From positions 145,850,734 to 145,914,733 of the forward strand of contig CM057462.1 in the NCBI GenBank assembly GCA_030035585.1: 64,000 nt of DNA, in the 5' to 3' direction. Of the stretch, positions 22,380 through 33,102 are shown piece after piece. A program made the translations under genes and the position numbers. A model generated the notes under the pieces. It worked only from the letters and a program-made list of their open reading frames with translations, did no database searches and was not told the origin of the DNA. The stretch is from Dugong dugon. Lineage: Eukaryota > Chordata > Mammalia > Sirenia > Dugongidae. The stretch's first letter is position 1; each line of letters begins with the position of its first letter.

Positions 22380-23240
22380 TGAACTAGAAGTTAAGAATGT
22401 CACCTGTCCACTTGGGCTCTTCATACCTCTGGATCAACAGGCAAAGAAGGGAGTTACCATACTGACTGGTGTGATTGATTCTGATTGTTGCTGTTGTTGT
22501 TAGGTGTCATTGAGTCAGTTCCAATTCATAGCAACCCTGTGTACAACAGAACAAAACTCTGCCTGGTCCTGCACCATCCTCATGATCATTGTTATGCTCG
22601 AGTCCATTGTTGCAGCCACTGTGTAATCCATCTCTTTGAGGGTCTTCTTCTTTTTTTTTGATGACCCTTTACCAAGCATGAAGTCCCTCTGGATAACATG
22701 TTCAAGGTATCTGAGATGAAGTCTCACTGTTCTTGCTTCCAGGGAGCACTCTGGCTGTATTTCTTCCAAGACAGACTTGTCCATTCTTCTAGTAGTCCAT
22801 GGTATATTCAATACTGTCTGTCAACACCATAATTCAAAGGCATCAATTCTTCTTCAGTCTTCCTTATTCATTGTCCAACTTTCGCATGCATATGAGCAAT
22901 TGAAAATTTCTTGGCTTGAGTCAGGCACACTTTAGTCCTCAGAGTGACATCTTTGCTTTTTAACACTTTAAAAAGGCCTTTTGCAACATTGCCCAATGCA
23001 ATATGTCGTTTGATTTCCTGACTGCTGCTTCCATGGGCATTGATTGTGGCTCCAACTAAATTGAAATCCTTGACAACATCAATCTTTTCTCCGTTTATCG
23101 GATTACCAAGGGAAAATCGAATTGATGTTGCATAATGAAGGTAAAAAATAGTATGACTGGAAATAGGAAATCCCTTAGGGCATCTCTTAGTACTACCATC
23201 CCCTATGATTAAAGTCAATGGAAAACTACAGCAATTAAAT
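22380..23240 (+). pseudogene. ERV-1 dUTPase relic split by an RTE insertion
   Basis: After integrase comes a segment homologous to the dUTPase-like stretch of ERV-2 (27157-27570, minus): the PPGHFGLLMPL-like start is at about 22395-22440, and the GVIDxDYxxEI motif is cut after its Asp at 22486 and resumes at 23101. dUTPase lowers dUTP so that uracil is not built into viral DNA. Its place at the end of pol is specific to ERVL-type elements. Confidence 0.75.
22487..23099 (-). mobile_element. RTE LINE 3' fragment inserted in ERV-1
   Basis: The plus strand starts with the reversed tail (GTTGCTGTTGTTGTTAGG) and continues with the RTE 3' region (CAACAGAACAAAACTCTGCC, TTCCAAGACAGACTTGTCC, TTGACTCTTTAAA-type blocks). 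It is the same element type as 36581-39150 and 61150-64000. The minus strand keeps short C-terminal RT pieces (22515-22811, 22868-23248). The ERV reads GATT at both borders, a minimal target duplication. Confidence 0.85.
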
Positions 23241-23637
23241 TCCAACATGATTACTAATGGCCCAGACCTTCAGGAATGATGCTTTGGGTTACCCCACCAG
23301 GCAAAGAACCACTACCAGCTGAGGTGCTTACTGAGGATAAAGGCAACACTGAGTGGGTGGTGGAAGAAGGTTGTTCTTATAACCAGTTATGACTATGTGA
23401 CCAGTTGCAGAAATGAGGACTGTAATTGTTATGAGTATTTCTTCCTTGTATGTATATACCAAATATTTTTGTTTTCTTCATTTACAAAATATAAGTTGTA
23501 AATGGGGCTAGTGCGTTTTCGGCTGTACACATGCTGATTGTATCATGTTAGGCACAAGTATGATTTTGAAATTAACTTTATAGATTGTGTATGATTTAAG
23601 GAAATGTATACAGGTGCCAAACTGACAAGGGGTAGAT
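23241..23637 (+). other. ERV-1 region between dUTPase and 3' LTR
   Basis: Non-coding trailer shared with ERV-3 (44040-44526) and, reversed, with ERV-2 (26945-27150). No envelope-like frame, signal peptide or membrane span is seen. A short purine run (AAGGGGTAGAT, 23628-23637) just before the LTR is the likely polypurine tract. Confidence 0.65.
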
Positions 23638-24206
23638 TGTGATGGTTAAGGTTGTTTATCAATTTGGTTAGGTCACGATTCTCAGTGGTTTGGCTGGTAT
23701 GTAATGATGTAGTCTGGCAGTTATGTAATGATGTATTTTGGCAGTTAGGTAATGATGTAGTCATCCTCCATGATGTGATCAACCAATCAGTCCTAAGGGG
23801 ACTTTCCTTGAGGTTGTGGCCTGCATCCAATATATATATGGACATTCTGGCACAGGTAGCTTGCTTGTTCTGGATCCTGCATCCAGCTCATCATTTTGAC
23901 CTCTGGTTCTGGGACTTGAGCCCATGGCCTGCTGTATTGCCTGCCAGTCTTGGATTTGTCAGCCTCCACAGCCTGTGAGTCAGCAGCCTGCCGTCTGAAC
24001 TGCTGATCTTGGGTTTGCCAGCCCTTTAAGCTATGTGAATCAGGAAAAACCTCCAGCCTGGCACCTGACCCACACGTTTGGGAACTGCCAACCTCTACGA
24101 CTTTGTAAGCCATTTCTTTAAAGTCTCTCTCTCTTTGTGTATATGTATACATATATATATATGCTCTTCACTAGTTTTGCTTCTCTAGTGAAACCAGCCT
24201 AAGACA
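23638..24206 (+). repeat. ERV-1 3' LTR
   Basis: TGTGATGGTTAAGG at the start and CAGCCTAAGACA at the end, 569 bases. It includes three tandem-like GTAATGATGTA units near 23700-23760 and CAGCCTGCCGTC-type repeats. It diverges clearly from the 5' LTR, so the insertion is old. Confidence 0.88.
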
Positions 24207-24840
24207 CTACATCTTCTAATTTAAATGTATAGAACATTCCATTCAACAACAGAGAATATGCATTTTTTTCAAATTCACAAAGATTAACTCCAACATATAT
24301 TCTGGGCCATAGAAAAAGACTCAATAAAATTAAAAGGGATTCAAATAATACAGTGTGTTCTTTGACAATAATGCAATTGTATTACAATCACAAATATTTG
24401 GAAATTAAAAATATACTTCTAAAAACATTTCTCAATGCATGGACCAAACAAGAAATCAAAAGTGTAATTAAAAATTAGTTTGAGCAGAATGAAACTGGGA
24501 AAAGGTACATTCAAATTATTAGCTGCAACTAAAGCACTGCTCAGAAGGAAATTTACAGCACAAGATGCCTGCAAAATTTAACTGAAAATGGATCACAAAT
24601 TTAAATTAAATATTATAAAAACTCCTAGAGTAAAATATAGGGATAATCTTAGTGACTTAGGAAAGCCATGGAATGAGAGAAAATACATGCAAAATGTATC
24701 TGACAAAGGATTTGTCCCTTCAATACATATAGACCTGTTACAGATTAATAATCATTAGATAAAAAAAAATTTAATAGGCATAAAAACTTGAAAAGACCCT
24801 TTACCAAAGAAGATATATGAAAAAACAAATAAGCAAAAAG
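24207..24840 (+). mobile_element. Ancient L1 resumed after ERV-1
   Basis: ATGTATAGAACATTCC, CTGGGCCATAGAAAAAGAC and TAATGCAATTGTATTAC continue the L1 endonuclease region. After about 24575 it jumps to distal ORF2 sequence (AAAACTCCTAGAGTAAAATATAG), so about 2 kb of L1 is missing internally. Non-coding. Confidence 0.65.
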
Positions 24841-25300
24841 TTGTGTTCCTATATGGATATCCAGTTTTCCCAATACCATTCATTTAAAATAGTTTTATTT
24901 TCCCCATTGAATTACATAGATACCTTGTGAAAAATTAATTGACTATATATTTGTGAATATAATTCTGGACTTTATATTCTGTTCCATTGATGTATATGTT
25001 TTTCCTTACATGAATACAATACTACAATAAATACTGTTTCTTTGTAGTGAATCTCAACACCATGTGTTGTAAGTTCTTTCCTGTTTGTATGTTTGACTAT
25101 TTTTACTATTCTAGATCTTTTACATTTTGATATAAATTTTAGAATCAACTGTTTAATTCCCATAAAACACTCTGCTGGAATTTGGATTGGGGATACTTTG
25201 GATTTATAGAGCAATGTTGGGATAATTGAAAATGTAATGATATTGAGCCTTTTCGGTATTTGTGTTGATGTTTTGACAAATTTGGAAACTTTTTGGTACA
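24841..25300 (-). mobile_element. Old L1 ORF2 fragment, reversed
   Basis: The complement reads as distal L1 ORF2 (GGGAAAACTGGATATCC near 24855-24875, then ATCCAAATTCCAGCAGAG near 25170-25190). A 109-codon minus-strand frame (24972-25301) still resembles the ORF2 region after the RT core. The following 25301-25554 is unassigned. Confidence 0.65.
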
Positions 25301-25554
25301 TACTTCTTCAGATTTTTTTCCCCCTGCTTCTCTGACACTCCATTTACACATTCGTTAGGTTGATTGATATTGTCCTAACATTGAGTCTATCTTTTTTCAT
25401 CTCTGTGATCTACTTCGTAAAAGTTCTATTGATAAATCTTAAATGTCACTGTTTCATTCTTTTGGATTGGTAGTGGTATCTCTCAGTATGATTTTAATTC
25501 ATATTTTCCTAATGACTAATTTTCAACTTTTCTTGACTGTCTCGTACAATATCT

Positions 25555-26339
25555 TCCATCATAAGAAAAAATAACACCAATTCTATACAAACTCTTCCAG
25601 AAAATAAAAGAGGAGGAACACTTTCCAACTCATTTAGTGAGGTCAGTTTACACTGATGTGAAAACTAGACAAAGTATTACAAGAAAAGAAAACTCTAAGC
25701 CAATAACTTTTATGAATATAGATGTAAATACCCTCAACAAATTTTTAGCAAATTGAAGCCATTGAGCCCACCATTACAAGATAAGTTTTATGCCAAGTGG
25801 CTCTTAGCAATCTGAGAATTAAAGTGGATTTTCTAAACCTAATTAGTAGCATTTACAAAAAAGAAACTACAGTTGGCATCATATATAACAATAAAACAGT
25901 GTTCCTCCCTAAGGTCAGGAAAAACTTAAAGTTTTCTCCTCCCACCACTCCTATTCAACATTAAAAATTTGGCAAAAGATTTGCACAAACACTTCACCAA
26001 AGAGATATATGGCTAGCCAGTAAACATATGAAAAGTTGCTTAACATGATTAGTCATTAGGAAGATGCAAATTAAACCTATAATGAAATACCACTACACAT
26101 GTATTAAAATAGCTAAAATTAAAAAACAAATAAATTTGAGAATATCAAGTCCTGATGAAGAGGCAGAGCAGCTGGAACTCTTACACATTGTGGGAATAAC
26201 TTTTCAACAGTTTGGTGGTTTCTTATATAATTAAGTATACAGCTACCATAAAGCCATATAATTCCTACCCACATGTATTTAACCAAGAGAAAAACAAATG
26301 TATGTCTATACAAAAAATGTTTACAAACGTGTATAGTGG
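25555..26339 (+). mobile_element. Old L1 ORF2 fragment with internal deletion
   Basis: CTCTTCCAGAAAATAAAAGAGG, AATATAGATGTAAATACCC and CACCACTCCTATTCAACATT follow the L1 RT region. From about 25975 it continues with distal ORF2 (AACACTTCACCAAAGAGATA, then GCAAATTAAACC). ERV-2 splits it at 26339, and it resumes at 29924. Confidence 0.68.
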
Positions 26340-26944
26340 TGTCTTAGGCTGTGTTCTCTAGAGAAGCAAAACCAATAAAGCGAATAAATATATATAGAGA
26401 GAGATTTATATCAAGGAAACAACTCATGCTATTGTAGAGGCTAGAACGTCCCGAGTCCATGGATCAGGGTAAAGGCCTCTCCCAATTCATGCAGCAGCAG
26501 AAGCTGGTGAGCTCAAGATCAGCAGGTCAGAGTGCATGGCTCCCGCTCACAGGCTGTGAAGATTGACAAATTCCAAAATCGGCAGGCAAAACTGCAAGGT
26601 TTCTCCTGATTCATGTAGCTGCAGGGGCTGGCAAACCCAAGATTGGCAGGTCAGAGAGCAGGCCGCCTCTCACAGGCTGTGAGCATCAGTGAATCCCAAG
26701 TTTGGCAGATACGCTAACAACTCAAGTTTTAAGAATCAGAGGTGAGATGACAGGAGGCAGCCGCAGGAGCCAGAGTGAACAAAAAGCCAGAATGTCTGCT
26801 TATATTCAGATGCAGGCCACACCCCCAAGGAAACTCCCTTTTATCTGACTGACTACTCACAGTATATTCAATCATGGGAGTGATCACATATTAACACTGA
26901 GAATCTTGGCCCAGCCAAGTTGACACACAATCTTAATCATCACA
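26340..26944 (-). repeat. ERV-2 LTR (3' LTR, minus strand)
   Basis: On the plus strand it runs from TGTCTTAGGCTGTG to ATCTTAATCATCACA, the complement of the LTR seen in ERV-1 and ERV-3. It is 605 bases long, with short CAGGCTGTGA repeats. The purine-rich complement of CTACCTCTTGTC next to 26945 is the likely polypurine tract. Confidence 0.88.
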
Positions 26945-27156
26945 GTCTACCTCTTGTCAACCTGGCACATGTACACATCTCCTTAATACATAATCTCTGA
27001 ATAAAGACAATTAGAAAGTCATACTTGTGCCTAACATGATACAACTAACACGCATACAATCAAAAATGCGCTAACCCTGTTTACATCTCATATTTTATAA
27101 GTGAAGGAGACAAAAATATTTGATGCACACATACAAAGTACAAATACTCATAACAA

Positions 27157-27570
27157 TTACAGTCCCCATTTCTGCAACTGGACACATGGCCATAACTGGT
27201 ATTCAGAACTACATTCTTCCACCACCCATTCTGTATTCCCTTTGCCCTCAGCAAGCACCTTGGCTGGTCGTGGTTCTTTGCTTGCTGGGGTGACCCAAAC
27301 CTTCATTCCTGAAGGGTCTAGGTCATTAGTAATCATGTCAGAATTAGGTTGCTGTAGTTTTCCACTGACTTTAATCACAAGGCATGGTAGTACTAAGAGA
27401 CACCCTAAGGAATCTCCTGCATTCCAGGCATACGCTTCTTTATCTCCATTATGTAATATCAATCTGATTAAGTCTTGGTAATCAGGATCAATCACACCAG
27501 TCAGTGTGGTAACTCCCTTCTTTGCCTGTTGATTTAGAGGCATAAGGAGCCCAAAGTGGCCAGGTGACAT
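27157..27570 (-). pseudogene. ERV-2 dUTPase, longest open copy in the window
   Basis: The open frame of 137 codons shows the dUTPase signature order: a GHFGLLMPL block (motif 2 region), then GVIDPDYQDLIRL (motif 3, with its catalytic-type Asp retained) and a Gly-rich C-terminal tail. dUTPase hydrolyses dUTP to dUMP and pyrophosphate. It continues from integrase on the same strand and would have been made as the C-terminal end of Pol. The frame start given is only the first in-frame Met; the domain begins earlier. Whether any activity remains cannot be judged. Confidence 0.75.
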
Positions 27571-27639
27571 TCTTAACTTTCAGTTCAATGGAATCAGTGA
27601 TGTGTCTCCAGTTGGGAACATTCTTCCCTTTGGAACTAA

Positions 27640-28730
27640 GACCTCTAGGCCTGCAGAGCATGAGGTCACAGGGACAGGAAGCAAAAATTTTGCAACTGCA
27701 TCACTAGGGGTAACAGTGAGTGGTGCCACTCCTATTTCCACCCTTTGATTCCTGGACCCATGAATCCTGGCTATGGGAAAAATAGCACTATATATTGGAT
27801 GCTGGTTTTAGAGCATATACAGCCTGCTGGAGAACATTGCCCCAACCCTGCAAGGTATTGCCACCTAGCTGGTGCCGTAATTGTGTCTTTAAAAGGCCTT
27901 TCTATCATTCTATCAAGCCAGCTGCTTCAGGATGATGGGGAACATGGTAAGACCAGTGAATTCTGTAAGCACGGGCCCACTGCTGCACTTCATTTGCTGT
28001 GAAGTGAGTCCCTTGATCTGAGACAATGCTGTGTGGGATACCATGACAGTAGATAAGGCATTCTGTAAGTCCACGGATGGTAGTTTTGGCAGAAGGATTG
28101 CATGCAGGGAAGGAAAATCCATATCCAGAGTAATTGTCTATTCCAGTAAGGACAAAACGCTGCCCTTTCCATGATGGAAGTGGTCCAATGTAATCAACCT
28201 GCCACCGGGTTGCTGGCTGATGACCTTGAGGGATGGTACCATGTTGGGGATTCAGTGTCAGTCTTGGCTGTTGGTAGATTGGGCACTCAGCAGTGGCTGT
28301 AACCAAGTCAACCTTGGTGAGTGAAAGTCCATGCAGCTGAGCCCATGCATAACCTCCATCCCTGCCACCATGGCCACTTTGTTCATGAGCCCACTGAGCA
28401 GCGATGGGAGTAGCTGGGAAAAGAGGATGACTGCTTTCCACAGAACGTGTTACCCTATCCATTTGGTTGTTAAAATCCTCCACTGCTGAGGTCACCCTTT
28501 GGTAAGCATTCACATGAGACACAAATATCTTCACTTCTTTAGCCCATTCAGAGAAGTCTATCCACATACCTCTTCCCCAAAAATCCTTGTCTCCAATTTT
28601 CCAATCATGTTCCTTCCAGGTCCCTGACCATCCAGCCAAAGCATTGGCCACAGCCCATGAATCAGTATATAATCGCACATCTGGCCATTTCTCCTTCCAA
28701 GCAAAGTGAACAACCAGGTGCACTGCTCAA
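27640..28730 (-). pseudogene. pol: ERV-2 integrase and RNase H C-terminus, long open stretch
   Basis: From 28723 down to 27905 the minus strand is open for 272 codons. It holds the end of RNase H (LYTDSW), the integrase zinc domain with AHEQSGHGG and AECPIYQQ (the second Cys of the usual CxxC is Tyr), the core with VDYIGPLP, SDQGTHFT and the AGLIE block. The spacing from the second Asp to the last Glu is 35 residues, as in DD35E integrases. The stop comes directly after the catalytic Glu. Upstream, one TGA (28727-28729) separates it from the rest of RNase H in the same frame. Below 27905 the C-terminal domain is frameshifted. Confidence 0.85.
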
Positions 28731-29660
28731 AGTTCTGCCCATTGAGAGGATTTCCCTTCACCACTGTCCTTTAGGGTATTCCCAGAAAGGGGCTGTAGTG
28801 CTGCTGCTGTCCACTTTTGAGTGGTGCCTGCATATCGCGCAGAACCATCTGTAAACCAGGCACGAGTTTTCTCTTCTTCAATCAACTGATCATAAAGAAC
28901 TCCCCATGAAGCCATAGGAGCAGACTGGAAGATAGAAGGTAATGTGACAGGAGTGGAGACCATGGCATTTGGGCTACTTCCTCATGCAACTTACTTGTTC
29001 CTTCAGGTCCAGCTCAGGCCCAGTCTCGGATATACCACTACCATTTAATGATGGAGTGCAGCTGTGCAGGTCCAACTTTATGACTCTGTGGGTCAGACAA
29101 CACTCAGTTTATGATGGGCAGCTCAGGCCGCATGGTGACTTGGTGTCCCATGGTTAAGTATTCAGTCTCTACCAAGGCCCAGTAACAAGCCAAAAGTTGT
29201 TTTTCAAAGGGAGGGTGGTTATCTGCAGAGGATGACAGCGCTTTCCTCCAAAATTCTAAGAGTCTGCACTGTGATTCACCAATACGCCCTTCCAAAGACT
29301 CCAAACAGCATTTCTATCTGCCACTGACACTTCAAGCACCATTGGATCAGCTGGATCATATGGTCCAAGTGGCAGAGCGGCTTGCACAGCAGCCTGAACC
29401 TGTTGCAGAGCCTTCTCTTGTTCTGGTCCCCACTCAAAACTAGCAGCTTTTCGAGCCACTTGATAAATAGGCCAGAGTAACACACCCATAATGGAATATG
29501 TTGCCTCCAAAATCCAAAGAGGCCCACTAGGCGTTGTGCTTCCTTTTTCTTTGTGGGAGCAGCCAGATTCAATAACTTATCCTTCACTTTAGAAGGAATG
29601 TCTTGACATGCTCTACACCACTGGACCCCTAGAAATATCACTGAAGTGAAAGGTGCCTGT
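28727..29660 (-). pseudogene. pol: ERV-2 RNase H N-terminus and RT connection region
   Basis: WFTDGSARYAG near 28840-28870 carries the first RNase H aspartate, and WAEL at the end holds the Glu block before an in-frame stop. Upstream, overlapping minus-strand frames (29104-29304, 29256-29510, 29276-29641) correspond to the RT thumb and connection sequence shared with ERV-3 (41640-42300). The element ends near 29660, inside this region, where sequence of a different LTR begins. Confidence 0.75.
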
Positions 29661-29923
29661 CAACCTCACACCACCAAGAAAGCAGTGCCGGAAGCAGAGC
29701 ACATCCTTTGGACCTGAGGTTCCTGCACAGAGAAGCTTCCAGACCAAGGAAAGATTATGACATGGACCTTCCTCCTGAGCTGACAGAGAGAGAAAGTCTT
29801 CTCCTGGAGCTGATGCCTTGAATTTGGACTTGTATCCTACTAGACTGTGAGAGAATAAATCTCTTTGTTAAAAGCCATCCACTTGTGGTATTTCTGTGAG
29901 AACAGCACTAGCTGACTAAGACA
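29661..29923 (+). repeat. Partial LTR of a second ERVL-like family, plus orientation
   Basis: Contains an AATAAA signal (GAGAGAATAAATCTC near 29850) about 70 bases before its end CTGACTAAGACA, in the pattern of the 3' portion of an ERVL or MaLR-type LTR (CTTGTGGTATTTCTGTGAGAAC). It faces opposite to the ERV-2 body. The family name cannot be fixed from memory. Confidence 0.6.
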
Positions 29924-30358
29924 AGTGGTTTTAAATATAATCACCCAAAACTGGATATCCCAAATGTGTATTCTCTGGTAATGGATAAACAATTGTGGTA
30001 TATGCATAAAATGTAATATTTCTCAGAAATAAAAAGGAATGAACTACCACTACATGCAGCAACTTGGATAAATCTTAAATATATTATACAAAGAGGAAGA
30101 AGCCAGACTCAAAAGGCTACATACTGTATAATTCCATTTACATGACATCTTGGAGAAAGCAAAATTATAGGGAGAAAAAACAGATCAATATTTTCCAGAG
30201 GCTGGGAATACAAGGAAGGCAAACTCCCATGAGGGAACTATTTGTGGTGACAGAAATGCCCTACATGTTGATAGTGATGGGTACAGAACTGCATGCATTT
30301 CTCAAAACTCAAAGAACTACGTGTCTAAAAACAGTACATTCTACTGTGTAAAAATTCT
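29924..30358 (+). mobile_element. Old L1 3' end resumed after ERV-2
   Basis: CCCAAAACTGGATATCCC, ATGGATAAACAATTGTGG, TACTGTATAATTCCATTTAC and TCTCAAAACTCAAAGAACTAC reproduce the end of an old L1, following directly from 26339 when the ERV-2 block and one AGTGG are removed. Confidence 0.7.
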
Positions 30359-30935
30359 ACTAGTTAGCTATTTCTTCCAAACAAAGTATCTCAAAACTTA
30401 GTAACTTACAACAATAACATTTATTATTTCACTGTTTCTGTAGGTCAGAACCAAGCTCAGTTTGGCTAAGTGCCTCAGGCTCAGGGTCTCTCACAAGGCA
30501 GCAATCAAGATGTGGTCTGGGGCTGCAGTTGTCTCAAAGTTCAATTGGATTAGGATCCGAGTCCAAGCTCACTCACAAGGCTTTTGGCAGACTTCGGTTC
30601 CTAACTGGCTGCCGGCCAGGGACCTTTCTCAGTTCCCTGCCACATGGGCCTCTCCACAGGGCAGTTCACAATATGGTAGCTCACTTTCCACAAAGTGAGT
30701 TAGCAAGAGATCAAGAGAGGACAACTCCTCAGAAAAAAGCCACAGTCTTTCTAACCTAACCTTGGAAGTAACATTTCATCACTTTTGCTTTGTTCTATTC
30801 ATTTGAAATGACTCACTACATCTAGCCTACATGCAAGGGGAGGAGATTACACAAAGTTGTGACTATCAGGAGGAAGACCATTGGAGGCCATCTTACAGGC
30901 TGCCTACCACATAATTATACCTCCATAAGCCTGAC
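30359..30935. repeat. Ancient mammalian interspersed repeat, family not named
   Basis: From AGTTAGCTATTTCTTCCAAAC through CATTTATTATTTCACTGTTTCTGTAGG to CTGCCTACCACA the sequence has the familiar look of an old eutherian LTR-like or transposon-like repeat, including a CATGGGCCTCTCC block and GGGGAGGAGATTAC. ORFs inside (30462-30698, 30529-30759) are incidental. Confidence 0.45.
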
Positions 30936-32084
30936 CTAAAAAAAAAAGAAGCTAATTCCAGGGCTTTAAACTAGACCAGAACATTTAACAACGTAAGCCC
31001 GAGACACATGCTTACATGTCAAGAGAGATGTCTCTGTCATAAAGGTCTGATAGTTGAGGAGATTGTGGGCAGGACGAGATGAAATAGGACACTGTTGATT
31101 AAACATAGATCGCTGTTTAAGAGCAAGATTTCAGACAAGGAATAAAGACAGTGGTCTCAGGACTTGGAGAGACAAGTGATGATGCCACAAAGCCCCAACT
31201 GTAGAATTTTGCAGGTTTACTATGGAGGATCAGTGCCCTCAGGGTTGGAAGGCAACGTGGACAGGGAGCCAGGCAAATCATTGCAACGACCTGATTTGAC
31301 AGAAATTCATGGAAATAACCCTTAAAGAGTTTAGCGAACCACCAGCTCAATTATGTGCCAACAGTGAAATTAATTTGCTTGAAAGATTAATTCAATATTA
31401 GACTCTGTTCAAAATCTATCATGACCAATCAAGGGTCATTCCTATGTGCTTTTATGATTAGATCATACCAGAATTAAACTTTTTGGCATACATTTTCTCT
31501 GTCAGTAAAATCCATTGTTAGTATTTAAATGACTCAGTAAAACTTTTAATAAGGAATTGAAACTTAAGATGGTTAAAGTGATTTTAAGAGAATATGTATT
31601 GTACACATACACATTTCTTTCTGTCTCTGTCTCTGACTCTGTCTCACACACACAAGTCATATAAATAAAACCTTTCAAATATTCTGCCCAACTGCCTAAA
31701 TAAACCAGAGATTCATCTCTGAGTTTAGTGTATAAACTTCAGGGAATAGTAAGAATTCCGACTGATGTCATTTTGCAGATTGGGAAATTCTAAAAACTTC
31801 AGTAGGAAGCAATTGCCGGAGCAAGTATTGTTCCGAAAACCTTACTCCTTTAAAGCCTGGAATGTACTTTTTAAGACGAGAAGGAAGCTCATAATTTTTT
31901 TTTCATATATATTTACACAGTGGAGTGAGAATTCCTATTTACTTTCGGGTTTCCCTTTGTGCAAGTCTGTTCAAATATACCATTAATTTGGAGGCCTCCT
32001 AACTAGAAATTACAGAATGCTTTCAATGAGCAATGGAGTCATTTTTGCTGTGGCAACATTTTGAATCACTTAATCTTTTTTCTG
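30936..32084. other. Unassigned intergenic sequence
   Basis: No gene or clear repeat is recognised. A short TCTGTCTCTG/CACACA stretch occurs at 31618-31652. Open frames at 31117-31350 and 31765-31986 lack recognisable features. Confidence 0.5.
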
Positions 32085-32185
32085 AATATAAAATCCCAGG
32101 AGATTAAGGACCATATGTATCTTGCTTACCAGTTCCTTGAACAAAGGCTACTACATGGTAGTATTCAATATTTGCTTCAGAACTA
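32085..32185 (+). mobile_element. Possible L2 3' end relic
   Basis: GAGATTAAGGACCATATGTATC, then CTACTACATGGTAGTATTCAATATTTGC has the pattern of a diverged L2 3' end (GGACC...AGTAGG..TTCAATAAATATTTG). Weak. Confidence 0.35.
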
Positions 32186-32575
32186 GGTGATAGCCTACTT
32201 ACTTTCTTTATTCTTTAACCTTGGCAATATGTATTTTTGTTATTATATCTGATCTTGTCTTAATGGTTATCAATTTAGTTTTTTTTTCTTTTTGCAGGAA
32301 AACAAACTCACTACAGTATAAATAATTAAAAAACATAATTATCTTCAAGTTAACACTGTCCTCTCAAACCATCTGGAGAAGCCTATAGGGGGTGGGGTAG
32401 AAGTCACAACGATTTTTCTGAATTCACAGAAATTCCATAAAGAAAGCTGAGAAAACATGCATGAAGCTAGTTACCTCAAAGCAGAGATTTCTCTTAGAAA
32501 AGTTGAAAGTGAAATTTTAATCAAATTATTTGCCAGTATGATTTTCATCAAATAAAATTATATGAAAACACAGTA

Positions 32576-32958
32576 TGGGCAGTCCCCAGATTTACAAAAG
32601 AGTTCCACTGCTAAGTCTACCTTTAAATAGAATTTGTATGTAAGTCAGAACAGTTAGGTAGGGTTTGTATCTAATGTCAGTTAGTTAAATTTTTGTCTTA
32701 GTATATAGTACACCTTTCTATGCATAAAAAGCATTAAAGAAACACTTCCATATACACTAAAACATCTTTAACATAATACAGTAATAATAATAATAATGTT
32801 TTGATGCACATCACAAAGTAATATGTGTTTGTTATTATGAACCATTGTTTGTACCTCGAATTTTTAATATAATAGGCTTTAGGCCGGGTTGGTTCATAAT
32901 TACGAGTAGTACGTAGTAAGTAACTAGATAGTTACATTCATAACCCAGGAACTGCCTG
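32576..32958. mobile_element. TA-flanked inverted-repeat DNA transposon relic
   Basis: The ends are imperfect inverted repeats: GGGCAGTCCCCAGATTTACA at the left and the complement of AACCCAGGAACTGCCTG at the right. TA flanks both sides (32574-32575, 32959-32960), as for Tc1/mariner-type elements. No transposase frame remains inside the roughly 380 bases, so it is a non-autonomous (MITE-like) copy. Confidence 0.6.
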
Positions 32959-33102
32959 TATTCAATAAAGAGGAGAAATTAGACCCAAGAAACTATAGCT
33001 TGAAAAAACTGAAATAATTGACTAGATGTTTTAGTTGACTAAAATAAGAAAAGGTTTAAAATGTGAGGTATCTATAATAGCATATTAGTAATAAGAGTTG
33101 CC

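Larger units (their letters stand above)
17841..24206 (+). mobile_element. ERV-1: class III (ERVL-like) provirus, degenerate
   Basis: Two LTRs in the same orientation (17841-18571 and 23638-24206), starting TGTGATGG and ending CTAAGGCA or CTAAGACA, enclose a primer-binding-like site and the relics of gag, protease, RT, RNase H, integrase and dUTPase, in that order. A dUTPase downstream of integrase with no envelope gene is the hallmark arrangement of ERVL elements. It sits inside the endonuclease region of an ancient L1, which resumes after 24206. Flanking pentamers (ATACT and CTACA) do not match, so the target duplication has decayed or the ends were altered. All reading frames are broken, and an RTE fragment lies within the dUTPase region. 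Confidence 0.88.
26340..29923 (-). mobile_element. ERV-2: composite retroviral block flanked by AGTGG
   Basis: The block interrupts L1 3' sequence, with AGTGG at both borders (26335-26339 and 29924-29928). It consists of a minus-strand LTR of the TGTGATGG family (26340-26944), minus-strand internal sequence from dUTPase back through integrase and RNase H to the connection after RT (26945-29660), and a piece of a different LTR family in plus orientation (29661-29923). The gag, protease, RT core and matching 5' LTR are absent. A five-base duplication fits ERVL-class integration, but the two outward-facing LTR 3' ends are unusual. Confidence 0.8.

Noticed and set aside
23241..23637. Possible envelope gene in ERV-1 or its relatives
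   Set aside because: Only about 400 bases lie between dUTPase and LTR in each copy. No signal peptide, membrane span or long frame is seen, as expected for ERVL.
23700..23765. Short tandem GTAATGATGTA units resembling a repeat array
   Set aside because: Only about three imperfect units within the LTR, without spacer structure. Not a CRISPR or satellite array.
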